The notes beneath the pieces are model-generated. The model worked only from the letters and a program-made list of their open reading frames with translations. It made no database searches and had not been told where the DNA came from. DNA of 64,000 nucleotides, taken from positions 265,319 to 329,318 of the forward strand of contig NZ_JANYMP010000009.1 of assembly GCF_025061645.1 (NCBI RefSeq), in the 5' to 3' direction. The position numbers were made by a program, and so were the translations under genes. Position 1 is the stretch's first letter, and the number at the start of each line of letters is the position of its first letter. Shown piece by piece: positions 34,301-46,300 of the stretch. The DNA comes from Umezawaea endophytica. GTDB taxonomy: Bacteria; Actinomycetota; Actinomycetes; Mycobacteriales; Pseudonocardiaceae.

Positions 34301-37300
34301 GCTCGTCGGCACCGAGGACCAGGTGGCCGTGCGCGGCACCGGGATCTTCGCCCGCCGCCTCGACCACGCTCCCGCCACGGCCGCCGAGGCGTGGAAGCCG
34401 ACCGGCACCGTGCTCGTCACCGGCGGCACGGGTGTGCTGGGCGGTCACGTCGCCCGCTGGCTCGCGGCCGAGGGCGCCGAGCACCTGGTGCTCACGTCCC
34501 GTCGGGGCGTAGCGGCGCCCGAACTCGTCACCGAACTCGAAGGGCTCGGCTCGCGGGTCACGGTCGCCGCGTGCGACGTGACCGACCGCGATTCGCTGAC
34601 GGCGCTGATCGAGGAGTTCCCGCCGAACACCGTGCTGCACCTGGCGGGCGTCGGCCAGGACGCCTCGATCGCCGAAACCGACCTCGACCTGCTGGCCGAG
34701 GTCCGGTCGGCTCGGGTGGAGGGCGCTCGGCTGCTGGACGAACTGGTCGGCGACGTCGACGCGTTCGTGCTGTTCTCCTCGACGTCCGGTGTGTGGGGCG
34801 CGAGCAGGCAGTGCGGCTACGCCGCCGGTGACGCCTTCCTGGACGCGCTCGCCGAGTCCCGCCAGGCCCGCGGGCTCGCGGCGCTGTCGATCTCGTGGGG
34901 CCCGTGGGCCGGTGGGGACGCCGAGTGGGCGGACCTCCTGCGCCGTCGCGGTGTCACGCCGCTGGCCCCGGCCGCCGCACTCGCCGGACTCGGCAAGGCC
35001 GTGGCGGGCCAGCGGTCCACGCTCGTCGTCGCCGACGTCGACTGGGCCCGGTTCGCCCCCGCGTTCACCGCGACCCGGCCGAGTCCGCTGCTCGGCGACC
35101 TGCCGGAGGTCGTCGCGGCGCTCAAGCCCGCCGAGGAGGCCACCGACACGGGCCTGACGGACAGCCTGGCCGGTCGTGCGACCGCCGAGCAGGAGGCGGC
35201 GCTGGTCGACCTCGTCCGCGAGCAGGTCGCCCTGGTGCTCGGCTACACCTCCGCCGACTCGGTCGACCCCGGAACCGCCTTCCGCGACCTGGGCTTCGAC
35301 TCGCTGACCGCCGTCGAACTGCGCACCAAGCTCGCCGAGGCGACCGGGCTGCGGCTGCCCGCGACGCTCGTCTTCGACTACCCGAACCTGACCGCGCTCG
35401 CCGCGCACCTGCGGGACGAACTGTTCGGCAGCGCGCCGGAGGTGTCCACCGCCGTCGCGGCCGGTGGCGCGTTCGACGAGCCGATCGCCATCGTCGGCAT
35501 GGGCGTCCGGCTGCCGGGCGGTGTGCAGACGCCGGAAGACCTGTGGCAGCTCGTGTTCACCGGCACGGACGCCGTCGGCGGCTGGCCGACCGACCGCGGC
35601 TGGGACCTGGAGGGCCTGTACGACCCGGACCCCGACCACGAGGGCACGTCCTACTCCCGCGAAGGCGCGTTCCTGCACCAGGCCGCCGAGTTCGACGCAG
35701 GCTTCTTCGGCATCAACCCGCGTGAAGCACTGGCGATGGACCCGCAGCAGCGCATGCTGCTGGAAACCTCGTGGGAGGCCGTGGAACGGGCCGGCATCGA
35801 CCCGGAGTCGTTGCGCGGCAGCAAGACCGGCGTGTTCACCGGCACCAACGGCCAGGACTACGCGGCTTCCACCTACGAGCTGCCGCCCGGCATCGAGGGG
35901 TACCTCGGCACCGGCCTCGCGGCCAGCGTCGTGTCCGGCCGCATCTCCTACACGTTCGGCCTCGAAGGCCCGGCCGTCACCGTCGACACCGCGTGCTCGG
36001 CCTCGCTGGTCGCGATCCACCTCGCCGTGCAGGCACTGCGCGCCGGTGAGTGCGACCTGGCACTGGCCGGTGGCGCGTCGATGATGTCGACGCCCGGCGC
36101 GTTCATCGACTTCTCCCGCCAGCGCGGCCTCGCCGTCGACGGCCGGTGCAAGTCGTTCGCCGCCGCCGCCGACGGCACCGGCTGGGGTGAAGGCGTTGGC
36201 ATCCTGCTCGTCGAGCGGCTGTCGGACGCCCAGCGCAACGGCCACCAGGTGCTCGCGGTCATCCGCGGCTCGGCCGTGAACCAGGACGGCGCCTCGAACG
36301 GCCTGACCGCCCCGAACGGCCCGTCGCAGCAGCGGGTCATCCGCCAGGCGCTGGCCAACGCCGGTCTGTCCACCCAGGACGTCGACCTGATCGAGGCGCA
36401 CGGCACCGGCACCAAGCTGGGCGACCCGATCGAGGCCCAGGCGCTCCTCTCGACCTACGGTCGCGACCGCGAGATCCCGCTGCGGCTGGGTTCGCTGAAG
36501 TCCAACATCGGCCACACCCAGGCCGCGGCCGGTGTCTCCGGCGTCATCAAGATGGTCATGGCGATCCGTAACGGGATCATGCCCAAGACGCTGCACGTGG
36601 ACGAGCCGTCGCCGCACATCGACTGGACCTCGGGCTCGGTCGAACTGCTGACCGAGGCGCAGGAGTGGCCCGAGACGGGTCGCGCCCGCCGTGCGGCCGT
36701 GTCGGCGTTCGGCATGAGCGGCACCAACGCCCACCTGATCATCGAAGAAGCGCCCGACCCCGTTGTCACGGGCGAGACGGCCGAACTGCCCGCCGCACCG
36801 GTGGTCCTGTCCGCGAAGTCGGCCGACGCGCTCAAGGGCCAGGCGGCAGCGCTGCTGGCCGTTGACCCGGCGGTCTCCCTGACCGACCTGGCGTTCTCCG
36901 CGACCGGCCGGACCCCGATGCCGCACCGCGCGGCCGTGGTCGCGAGCGACCACGACGAGCTGGTCCGCGGCTTGACCGCCATCGCCGAGGGACGTGGGCT
37001 GGACGTCACGACCGACGGCAAGCTGGCGGTGCTGTTCACCGGCCAGGGTTCGCAGCGCGCGGGCATGGGGCGTGAGCTGCACGCCGCGTTCCCGGTGTTC
37101 GCCAAGGTCTTCGACGAGATCGCGGCGCTGGTCGACATCCGGATCGACGACCAGGAGGTCCTGGACCGCACCGAGTTCGCCCAGCCCGCGATCTTCGCCC
37201 TCGAAGTGGCGCTGTACCGGCTGGTCGAGTCGTGGGGCCTGAAGCCAGACTTCCTCGGTGGCCACTCCATCGGCGAGATCGCCGCCGCGCACGTGGCCGG

Positions 37301-40300
37301 TGTGCTGTCGCTGGAGGACGCGGCCAAGCTCGTCGCCGAACGCGGTCGCCTCATGCAGGCGCTGCCGTCCGGTGGCGCGATGGTCGCGCTCCAGGCCACT
37401 GAGGACGAGGTGCTCCCGCATCTCGGCGACACGGTGTCCATCGCCGCCGTCAACGGTCCGAACTCGGTGGTCGTCGCCGGGGCCGAGGACGGCGTGAACG
37501 ACGTGCTGGCGCACTTCGCGGACCGGAAGTCCAAGCGGCTGGCCGTCTCGCACGCGTTCCACTCGCCGCTGATGGAGCCGATGCTCGACGAGTTCCGCGA
37601 GGTCGTCTCCCAGCTCACCTTCTCCGCTCCGACGATCCCGCTGCTGGGCGACGTGACCGACCCGGAGTACTGGGTGCGGCACGTTCGCGACGCGGTGCGG
37701 TTCGCCGACACCGTGACGACGCTGGAAGCCAAGGGCGTGCAGACGTTCCTGGAGCTGGGCCCGGACGGTGTGCTCACCGCGATGGGCCAGGACAGCGTCA
37801 CCGACGCGGTGCTGGTCGCCGGCCAGCGCAAGGACCGGCCCGAGGCCGCCGTGCTGACGGCCGCCATCGCGGCCCTGCACAACCGGGGCGTCCGCGTCGA
37901 CTGGGACGCGTTCTTCGCCGGAACGGGTGCGCGGCGGGTCGAACTGCCGACCTACGCGTTCCAGCGGCAGCGGTTCTGGTTGGAGACGCAGGGTTTCCCG
38001 ACCAGTGGCAGCGGTGCCGTCGACGAAGCGGAAGCCAAGTTCTGGGAAGCCGTGGAGCGCGAGGACTTCAGCCTCGTCGGCACCACCCTCGCCCTGGACG
38101 AGAGCGCGCTGGGCGAGGTGCTGCCCGCGCTGTCGTCGTGGCGCAAGGCCCGCCGGGCGCACAACAAGATCGACGGCTGGCGCTACCGGGTCTCCTGGCT
38201 GCCGCTGACCGACCTGGGCGTCCCGACGCTCACCGGACGCTGGGCGCTCGTCGTCCCGGACGGCTTCGACGCCGCCGAGATCACCGCCGGGCTCACGGCT
38301 CGTGGCGCCGAGGTCGTGCCGGTCGAGTTCGCCGACCGCGCCACGCTCGCCACGGCGTTCGCCGACCTCGGCGACGTCGACGGCGTGCTGTCGCTGGTCG
38401 CGCTCGTCGGCGAGACCACCGCGTCCGTCGTGGTCGTGCAGGCCCTCGGTGACGCCGGGGTCATGGCGCCGCTGTGGATCGCGACCCGCGGCGCGGTGTC
38501 GACCGGCCGTTCCGACGGCGTGGTCGTCCCGGCGCAGACCCAGGTCTGGGGCCTCGGCTACGTGATCGGCCTGGAGCACCCCGACCGCTGGGGTGGCCTG
38601 GTCGACCTGCCGGAAACCCTCGACGCCCGCCTGTTCGACCGGCTGGTCGGCGTGTTCAACGGCGACGAGGACCAGGTCGCCGTCCGCTCGTCCGGTGTGT
38701 TCGGCCGACGCCTCGTCCACGCTCCGCTGGGTGACAAGCTCGCCGACTGGTCCCCGAGCGGCACGGTGCTCGTCACCGGCGGCACCGGTGCCCTCGGTGG
38801 CAAGGTGGCCCGCTGGCTCGCGACCGGTGGCGCCGAGCACCTGGTGCTCACGTCCCGCCGCGGCCTCGACGCCCCCGGTGCCGCCGAACTCCAGGCGGAG
38901 CTGGAGGAACTGGGTGCCCGCGTCACGATCGCCGCGTGCGACGTGGCCGACCGCGACTCCCTCGCCGGGCTGCTGACCGAGTTCCCGCCGAACGCCGTGG
39001 TGCACGCGGCCGGTGCCGACTACACGATGGGCATCGCCGACCACGACCTCGGGATCTTCGACGAGGTGCTGTCCGGCAAGGTGTCCGGCGCCGTGCTGCT
39101 GGACGAACTGCTGGGCGACGCCGACCTGGACGCCTTCGTGGTGTTCTCGTCCATCGCGGGCACCTGGGGTTCCGGTGGCCAGTCCGCCTACTCCGCGGCC
39201 TCCGCGTTCCTCGACGGACTCGCGGAATCGCGCCGGGCGCGCGGCCTCGTGGCCACGTCGGTCTCGTGGGGTCCGTGGGCCGAGAGCGGCATGGCGACCG
39301 TCGGCGACACCGAGGCGCACCTGCGCAAGCGCGGTCTCGTCACGATGCCGCCCGCGCTCACGCTCAACGCCCTGGAGCGGGCCATCCGCTCCGGCGAGCC
39401 GACCGTGACCGTCGTGGACATGGAGTGGGAGAAGTTCACCCCCGCGTTCACGCTCGCCCGGCCCAGCGCGTTCATCGGCGACCTGCCGGAGGTGCGCGAG
39501 GCGCTCGCCGACGACAGCCCCGCTGAGACGGGCGCGGTGTCCGAACTGGCGGGCCGACTGGTCGGGCTGGCGGAGGCCGAGCAGCACGCGCTGCTGGTCG
39601 ACGTCGTGCGCGACCAGGTCGCCGCGGTGCTCGGCCACAGCTCGTCCGACGCGGTCGACAAGGACCGCGCGTTCCAGGAACTCGGCTTCGACTCGCTCAC
39701 GGCCGTGGACCTGCGCAACACCCTCAACACCGCCACCGGGCTGCGACTGCCCGCGACGCTGGTGTTCGACTACCCGAACGCCGTCACGCTGGCGAACCAC
39801 CTGCGCACCGAACTGCTCGGCTCGCAGGTCGAGGTCGCCGAGGTGGTCACGGCGGTGAACACCGACGAGCCGATCGCCATCGTCGCCATGAGCTGCCGGT
39901 TCGCGGGCGGGATCGCCTCGCCCGAACAGCTCTGGGACCTGGTGCTCGCCGGAGGTGACGCGGTCACGCCGTTCCCGACCGACCGCGGCTGGGACCTGTC
40001 GACCCTGTTCCACGACGACCCGGACCACCAGGGCACGACCTACGCCCGCGAAGGCGCGTTCCTGGACGGGGCCACGAGGTTCGACCCCGCGTTCTTCGGG
40101 ATCAGCCCCCGCGAGGCCACCGCGATGGACCCGCAGCAGCGACTGCTCCTCGAAACGTCGTGGGAGGCGTTCGAGCGGGCCGGGATCGACCCGGTCACGT
40201 TGCGCGGCAGCCAGACCGGCGTGTTCGCGGGCAGCAACGGCCAGGACTACCTGGCGCTGCTGGAGGACATCCCGGAGGGCGTCGAGGGCCACCTCGGCAC

Positions 40301-43300
40301 CGGCAACTCCGCCGCCATCGCGTCCGGCCGCATCTCCTACACGTTCGGGCTGGAAGGCCCGGCCGTCACGGTCGACACCGCGTGCTCGTCCTCGTTGGTG
40401 GCGCTGCACATGGCCGTCCAGGCGCTGCGCAACGGCGACTGCGACCTGGCCCTCGCCGGCGGTGTGACGATCATGTCCACGCCCGGCACGTTCATCGACT
40501 TCTCCCGCCAGCGCGGTCTCGCGACGGACGGCCGGATCAAGTCGTTCGCCGCGGCGGCCGACGGCACGGGCTGGGGCGAGGGCGTCGGCATGCTGCTCGT
40601 CGAGCGCCTCTCCGACGCCCAGCGCAACGGCCACCAGGTCCTCGCCGTGGTCCGCGGCTCGGCCGTGAACCAGGACGGTGCCTCGAACGGCCTGACGGCC
40701 CCCAACGGCCCGTCGCAGCAGCGGGTGATCCGCAAGGCGCTCGCGTCCGCCGGTCTGTCCACTTCGGACATCGACGTGGTGGAGGCGCACGGCACCGGCA
40801 CCTCGCTGGGTGACCCGATCGAGGCGCAGGCGCTGCTGGCCACCTACGGCCAGGACCGCTCGGAGCCGCTCCTGCTGGGTTCGGTGAAGTCCAACATCGG
40901 CCACACGCAGGCCGCGGCCGGTGTCGCGGGCATCATCAAGATGGTCATGGCGATGCGCCACGGCCAGGTGCCGAAGACGCTGCACGTGGACGCTCCGTCG
41001 CCCGCGATCGACTGGTCGGCCGGAGCGGTCGAGCTGGTCACCTCGCAGGTGGCGTGGCCCGAGACCGGCCGTCCCCGCCGCGCGGCGATCTCGTCGTTCG
41101 GCATCAGCGGCACCAACGCCCACACGATCATCGAGCAGGCCGCTGAGGCCGATGTCCCCGCGACCGCGCGGGTCACGCCGGAGATCACGCCGTTCGTGGT
41201 GTCGGCCAAGAACGCCGTCGCGGTGGCCGAGCAGGCCGGGCGGATCGGCGAGCAGCTCGAATGGACTGACGCGGACACCACCGATGTGGCGTTCTCGCTG
41301 GCCACGACCCGCGCCACCCTCGCGCACCGGCTGGTGGTGCTCGGCGACGATCGCGACTCGGCCATCGCCGCCCTGAACGCCGCCCGCGACGGCGGCACCA
41401 ACCCGAACCTGGTCCGCGGCACCGCCGCCGATGGCGGGCTGGCGTTCTTGTTCACCGGCCAGGGTGCGCAGCGGCTCGGCATGGGCCGCGAGCTGTACGA
41501 GGCTTTCCCGGTGTTCGCGGACGCGTTCGACGCGGTCTGCGCTCAGCTCGACCTGGACCGGCCGCTCCGCGATGTCGTGTTCGGCGACGCGGAGGCCCTG
41601 GACCGCACCGAGTACACGCAGCCCGCGCTGTTCGCCATCGAGGTCGCCCTGTTCCGCACCCTGGAAGCCTGGGGTGTGCGGCCGGACCACGTCGGCGGGC
41701 ACTCCATCGGCGAGATCGCGGCGGCCCACGTGGCCGGGGTGCTCTCGCTGGCCGACGCGGCAACGCTCGTCTCCGCTCGTGGCCGCCTGATGCAGGCGCT
41801 CCCGGCCGGTGGCGCGATGGTCGCCGTCCAGGCCACCGAGGCGGAAGTGCTGCGGCACCTCGCCGTCGGCGGAGCCGACGATCTGGCGAAATCCCTGGTT
41901 TCCCTCGCGGCGGTCAACGGCCCGAACGCCGTCGTCATCGCCGGTGCCGAAGCCGAGGTCGAGCAGGTGCTCACGCACTTCACCGACCGGAAGTCCAAGC
42001 GCCTCACTGTTTCGCACGCGTTCCACTCGCCGCTGATGGACCCGATGCTGGACGACTTCCGCGAGGTGGTCTCCGCACTCACCTTCTCCGCTCCGAAGAT
42101 CCCGATGCCCGGCGACGTGATCGACCCCGAGTACTGGGTTCGGCACGTCCGGGAGGCGGTCCGGTTCGCCGACACCGTCACGACCCTGGAAGCCAAGGGC
42201 GTCAGCACGTTCCTGGAGTTGGGCCCCGACGGTGTGCTCACGGCGATGGCACAGGACAGCGTCACCGACGCCGTGCTCATCCCGTCGCAGCGCAAGGACC
42301 GCGCCGAGGTCACGACCCTGGTCCGTGCTCTCGCCACGCTCCACGTCCGCGGGATCGCGGTCGACTGGGCCGCCTACTTCGCCCGCTCCGGCGCGCGGAC
42401 GGTGGACCTGCCGACCTACGCCTTCCAGCGCGACCGCTTCTGGCTCGTCGACGCGCCCAAGGCCCCCGCGGTCGACAACCCGCGCTACCGGATCGACTGG
42501 CAGCCGGTCACCCCGACCGGTGTCGTGTCCGGCCGCTGGTTGGTCACCGATCCCGAGCTGGCCGAAGGCCTAGCCGCTCGCGGTGTCGACGTCGTGGCGG
42601 AAGGTCCGTTCGACGGTGTGCTGGCGCTGACCAACGACGTCACCGAAGCACTCGACCTGGTCAAGACCCACACCGCCGAGCTGTGGATCGCCACGCGCGG
42701 AGCGGTCGCCACCGGCCCGGCGGACGCCGTCGCCGACCCGATCGCCGCACAGGTGTGGGGCTTCGGCCGGGTCGCCGCGCTGGAGCACCCCGACCGCTGG
42801 GGCGGTCTGGTCGACCTGCCCGAGACCCTGGACGCCAGGGCGTTCGACCGGATCGCCGCGATCCTCGACGGTGCGGAGGACCAGGTCGCCGTGCGCGGCT
42901 CGGTCGTCCACGCCCGCAGGCTCGTTCCGGCACCGGCCGGAACCGCCGACTGGACCCCGACCGGCACGGTCCTGGTGACCGGCGGCACGGGTGCCATCGG
43001 CCGCCACGTCACGGCCTGGCTGACCGAGGCAGGCGCCGAGCAGGTCGTGCTGGTCAGCCGCGGTGGGGGAGAAGTTCCCGGTGCCACGGTCGTCCCGTGC
43101 GACGTGACCGACCGCGACGCCCTCGCCGCCGTGATCGCCGAGTACCCGCCGAACGCCGTCGTGCACCTCGCAGGCGTCGGTCAGGACACGGCCATCGCCG
43201 ACATGGACGCCGCCGAACTGGCCCACGTCATGGCCGCCCGCGTCGAAGGCGCGGCGAACCTGGACGCGCTGGTCGGCGAGGTCGACGCGTTCGTCCTCTT

Positions 43301-46300
43301 CTCCTCCACCTCGGGTGTCTGGGGTTCCGGCCGCCAGGGCGCGTACGCCGCGTCCGACGCCCACTTGGACGCGCTGGCCGAACGCCGTCGCGCCGACGGC
43401 CTTGCGGCCACCTCGGTGGCGTGGGGCCCGTGGGCAGGCGGGGCGATGACCCAGGAGGGGCGCGACGCCCTCAGCCGTCGCGGACTCCCGGCGCTGGCAC
43501 CGGAACAGGCCCTGTCGGCCCTGTGTCGCGCTGTCGGCCTCGGTGAGGCCACGGTTGTCGTCGCCGACGTCGACTGGACCCGCTTCGCCCCGGCGTTCAC
43601 CGCCGCGCGCCCGAGTCCGTTGCTCAGCGCGCTGCCGGACGTGGTGGCGGCACTGGAAACTCCGGTCGCGGCCAACGACACCGGCCTGGTCGCGAAGCTG
43701 ACCGGCCGGTCCGAGTCCGAGCAGCAGTCGCTGCTGGTGGACCTGGTCCGCACGCAGGTCGCCGACGTGCTCGGCTACTCCTCGCCGCAGGCCGTCGAAC
43801 TCGGGGTCGCGTTCCGCGAACTGGGCTTCGACTCGCTCACGGCCGTGGAACTGCGCGGCAAGCTCAACGACGTGACCGGCCTGAGGCTGCCCGCCACGCT
43901 GGTGTTCGACTACCCGAACCTGGCCGTGCTGTCCGCGTTCCTGCGCGACGAACTGGTCGGCACCCGGCCGGAGGCGCTCGCCGTCACCGCCACCGGGTTC
44001 ACCAACGAGCCGATCGCCATCGTGGGCATGGGCCTGCGGCTGCCCGGCGGGATCGAGACGCCAGAACAGCTCTGGGAGCTGGTCACGTCGGGCAGCGACG
44101 CCATCTCGGACTTCCCGACCAACCGCGGCTGGGACCTGGCGAACCTGTTCGACCCGGACCCCGACCACGAGGGCACGTCGTACGTGACCCGAGGTGGTTT
44201 CCTGCACGACGCGGGCGAGTTCGACCCGGCGTTCTTCGGGATCAACCCGCGTGAGGCCCTGGCCATGGACCCGCAGCAGCGGATGCTGCTCGAAACGTCC
44301 TGGGAGGCCATGGAACGCGCGGGCATCGACCCGGAGTCGTTGCGGGGCAGCCGGACCGGCGTGTTCACCGGCACGAACGGCCAGGACTACGCGATGCAGA
44401 CGTTCGAGCTGCCGCCCGGCATCGAGGGTTACCTCGGCACCGGCCTCGCGGCGAGCGTTGTCTCCGGTCGCCTGTCCTACACCTTCGGCCTCGAAGGCCC
44501 GGCGGTCACCGTCGACACCGCGTGCTCGGCCTCGCTGGTCGCGATCCACCTGGCGGCGCAGGCACTGCGGGCCGGTGAGTGCGACCTGGCACTGGCCGGT
44601 GGCGCGTCGATGATGTCCACCCCCGGCGCGTTCATCGACTTCAGCCGCCAGCGCGGTCTGGCGGTCGACGGCACGTGCAAGTCGTTCGCCGCCGCCGCCG
44701 ACGGCACGGCCTGGGGCGAGGGCGTCGGCATGCTCGTCGTCGAACGCCTGTCGGACGCGCAGCGCAACGGACATGAGGTGCTCGCCGTCATCCGCGGCAG
44801 CGCCATCAACCAGGACGGCGCCTCCAACGGCCTGACCGCCCCGAACGGCCCGTCGCAGCAGAGGGTGATCCGCCAGGCGCTCGCCACCGCCGGACTGTCC
44901 ACAACGGACGTCGACGTGGTCGAGGCGCACGGCACCGGCACGAAGCTCGGTGACCCGATCGAGGCGCAGGCGATCCTGTCGACCTACGGCCAGGACCGGG
45001 AAACGCCGCTGCTGCTGGGCTCGCTGAAGTCCAACATCGGCCACACGCAGGCCGCGTCCGGTGTCTCGGGCGTCATCAAGATGGTCATGGCCCTCCGGCA
45101 CGGCGTCGCGCCGAAGACGCTGCACGTGGACGAGCCGTCGCCGCAGATCGACTGGACCTCCGGGTCCGTGGAGCTGCTGACGGAGGCCGCTTCCTGGCCG
45201 GAGACCGGGCGTCCGCGCCGGGCCGCCATCTCGTCGTTCGGCATGAGCGGTACGAACGCCCACGCGATCATCGAGCAGGCGCCAAAGGCCGACGTCGTTG
45301 TCGAGACCGCGACCAAGAACCTGCCCGCGCTGCCGGTGGTGCTGGCGGCGAAGTCTGCGGAAGCGCTGAAGGAGCAGGCGGAACGGCTGCACGAGCACGT
45401 GGCGTCGACCGGTGTCGACCTGACCGACCTGGCGTTCTCGCTGCTCACCAGCAGGTCCGGCCTCACCCACCGCGCCGTCGTGGTGGCGGGGGAGCGGGAC
45501 GAGCTGCTGACCGGTCTCGCGACCGTGTCCGCCGGTGACGCCGTCGTCGAGGGCAAGCTGGCGGTGCTGTTCACCGGCCAGGGCAGCCAGCGGGTCGGCA
45601 TGGGTCGGGAGCTGCACGCGGCGTTCCCGGTGTTCGCCAAGGCGTTCGACGAGATCGCCGCGCTGGTCGACATCCGGATCGACGACGAGGAGACCCTCAA
45701 CCGCACGGAGTTCACCCAGCCCGCGATCTTCGCGGTCGAGGTGGCGCTCTACCGCCTCTTCGAGTCGTGGGGCGTGAAGCCCGACTACCTGGGTGGCCAC
45801 TCCATCGGTGAGATCGCCGCGGCTCACGTGGCCGGTGTCCTGTCCCTCCAGGACGCGGCCGAACTGGTCGGCGAACGCGGTCGCCTCATGCAGGCGTTGC
45901 CCGCAGGCGGCGCGATGGTGGCTTTGCAGGCCACCGAAGAAGAAGTACTGCCCCTGCTCACCGAGGCCGTGTCCATCGCGGCGATCAACGGACCCACGTC
46001 GATCGTCATCGCCGGTGCGGAAGACGCCGTGCGGCAGGTCGTCGGGGCGTTCCCCGACCGGAAGTCCAAGCGGCTGGCCGTGTCCCACGCGTTCCACTCG
46101 CCGCTGATGGAGCCGATGCTGGACGAGTTCCGCGCGGTCGTGCGGAAGCTGACCTTCGCCCAGCCGAGCATCCCGATGCTCGGCGACGTGACCGACCCGG
46201 AGTACTGGGTGCGGCACGTGCGGGACGCGGTGCGGTTCGCCGACACCGTGACCATCCTGGAGTCCCAGGGCGTGAAGACGTTCCTGGAGCTGGGCCCGGA

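Larger units (their letters stand above)
31326..39863 (+). repeat. Two-module repeat unit 1 (M8-M9)
   Basis: This 8.5-kb block parallels 39864-48362 domain by domain. KS8/KS10, AT8/AT10 and KR8/KR10 pair with each other, as do KS9/KS11, AT9/AT11 and KR9/KR11. AT8 and AT10 share an identical stretch from [20 protein letters not shown] onward, with many synonymous differences. KR8 and KR10 share Lys-to-Arg and Asn-to-Asp changes and the missing dimerization element. KS9 and KS11 share CSASL and [15 protein letters not shown]. Confidence 0.7.

Noticed and set aside
27792-42344. Antisense open frame of over 4800 codons on the minus strand
   Set aside because: It is the mirror of gene C: high-GC codon bias removes stops from the complementary frame. 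Its product is low-complexity (Arg, His, Gly, Ala, Gln) and has no recognisable domain. The same applies to the other long minus-strand frames, for example 17768-26626 and 4444-8472.
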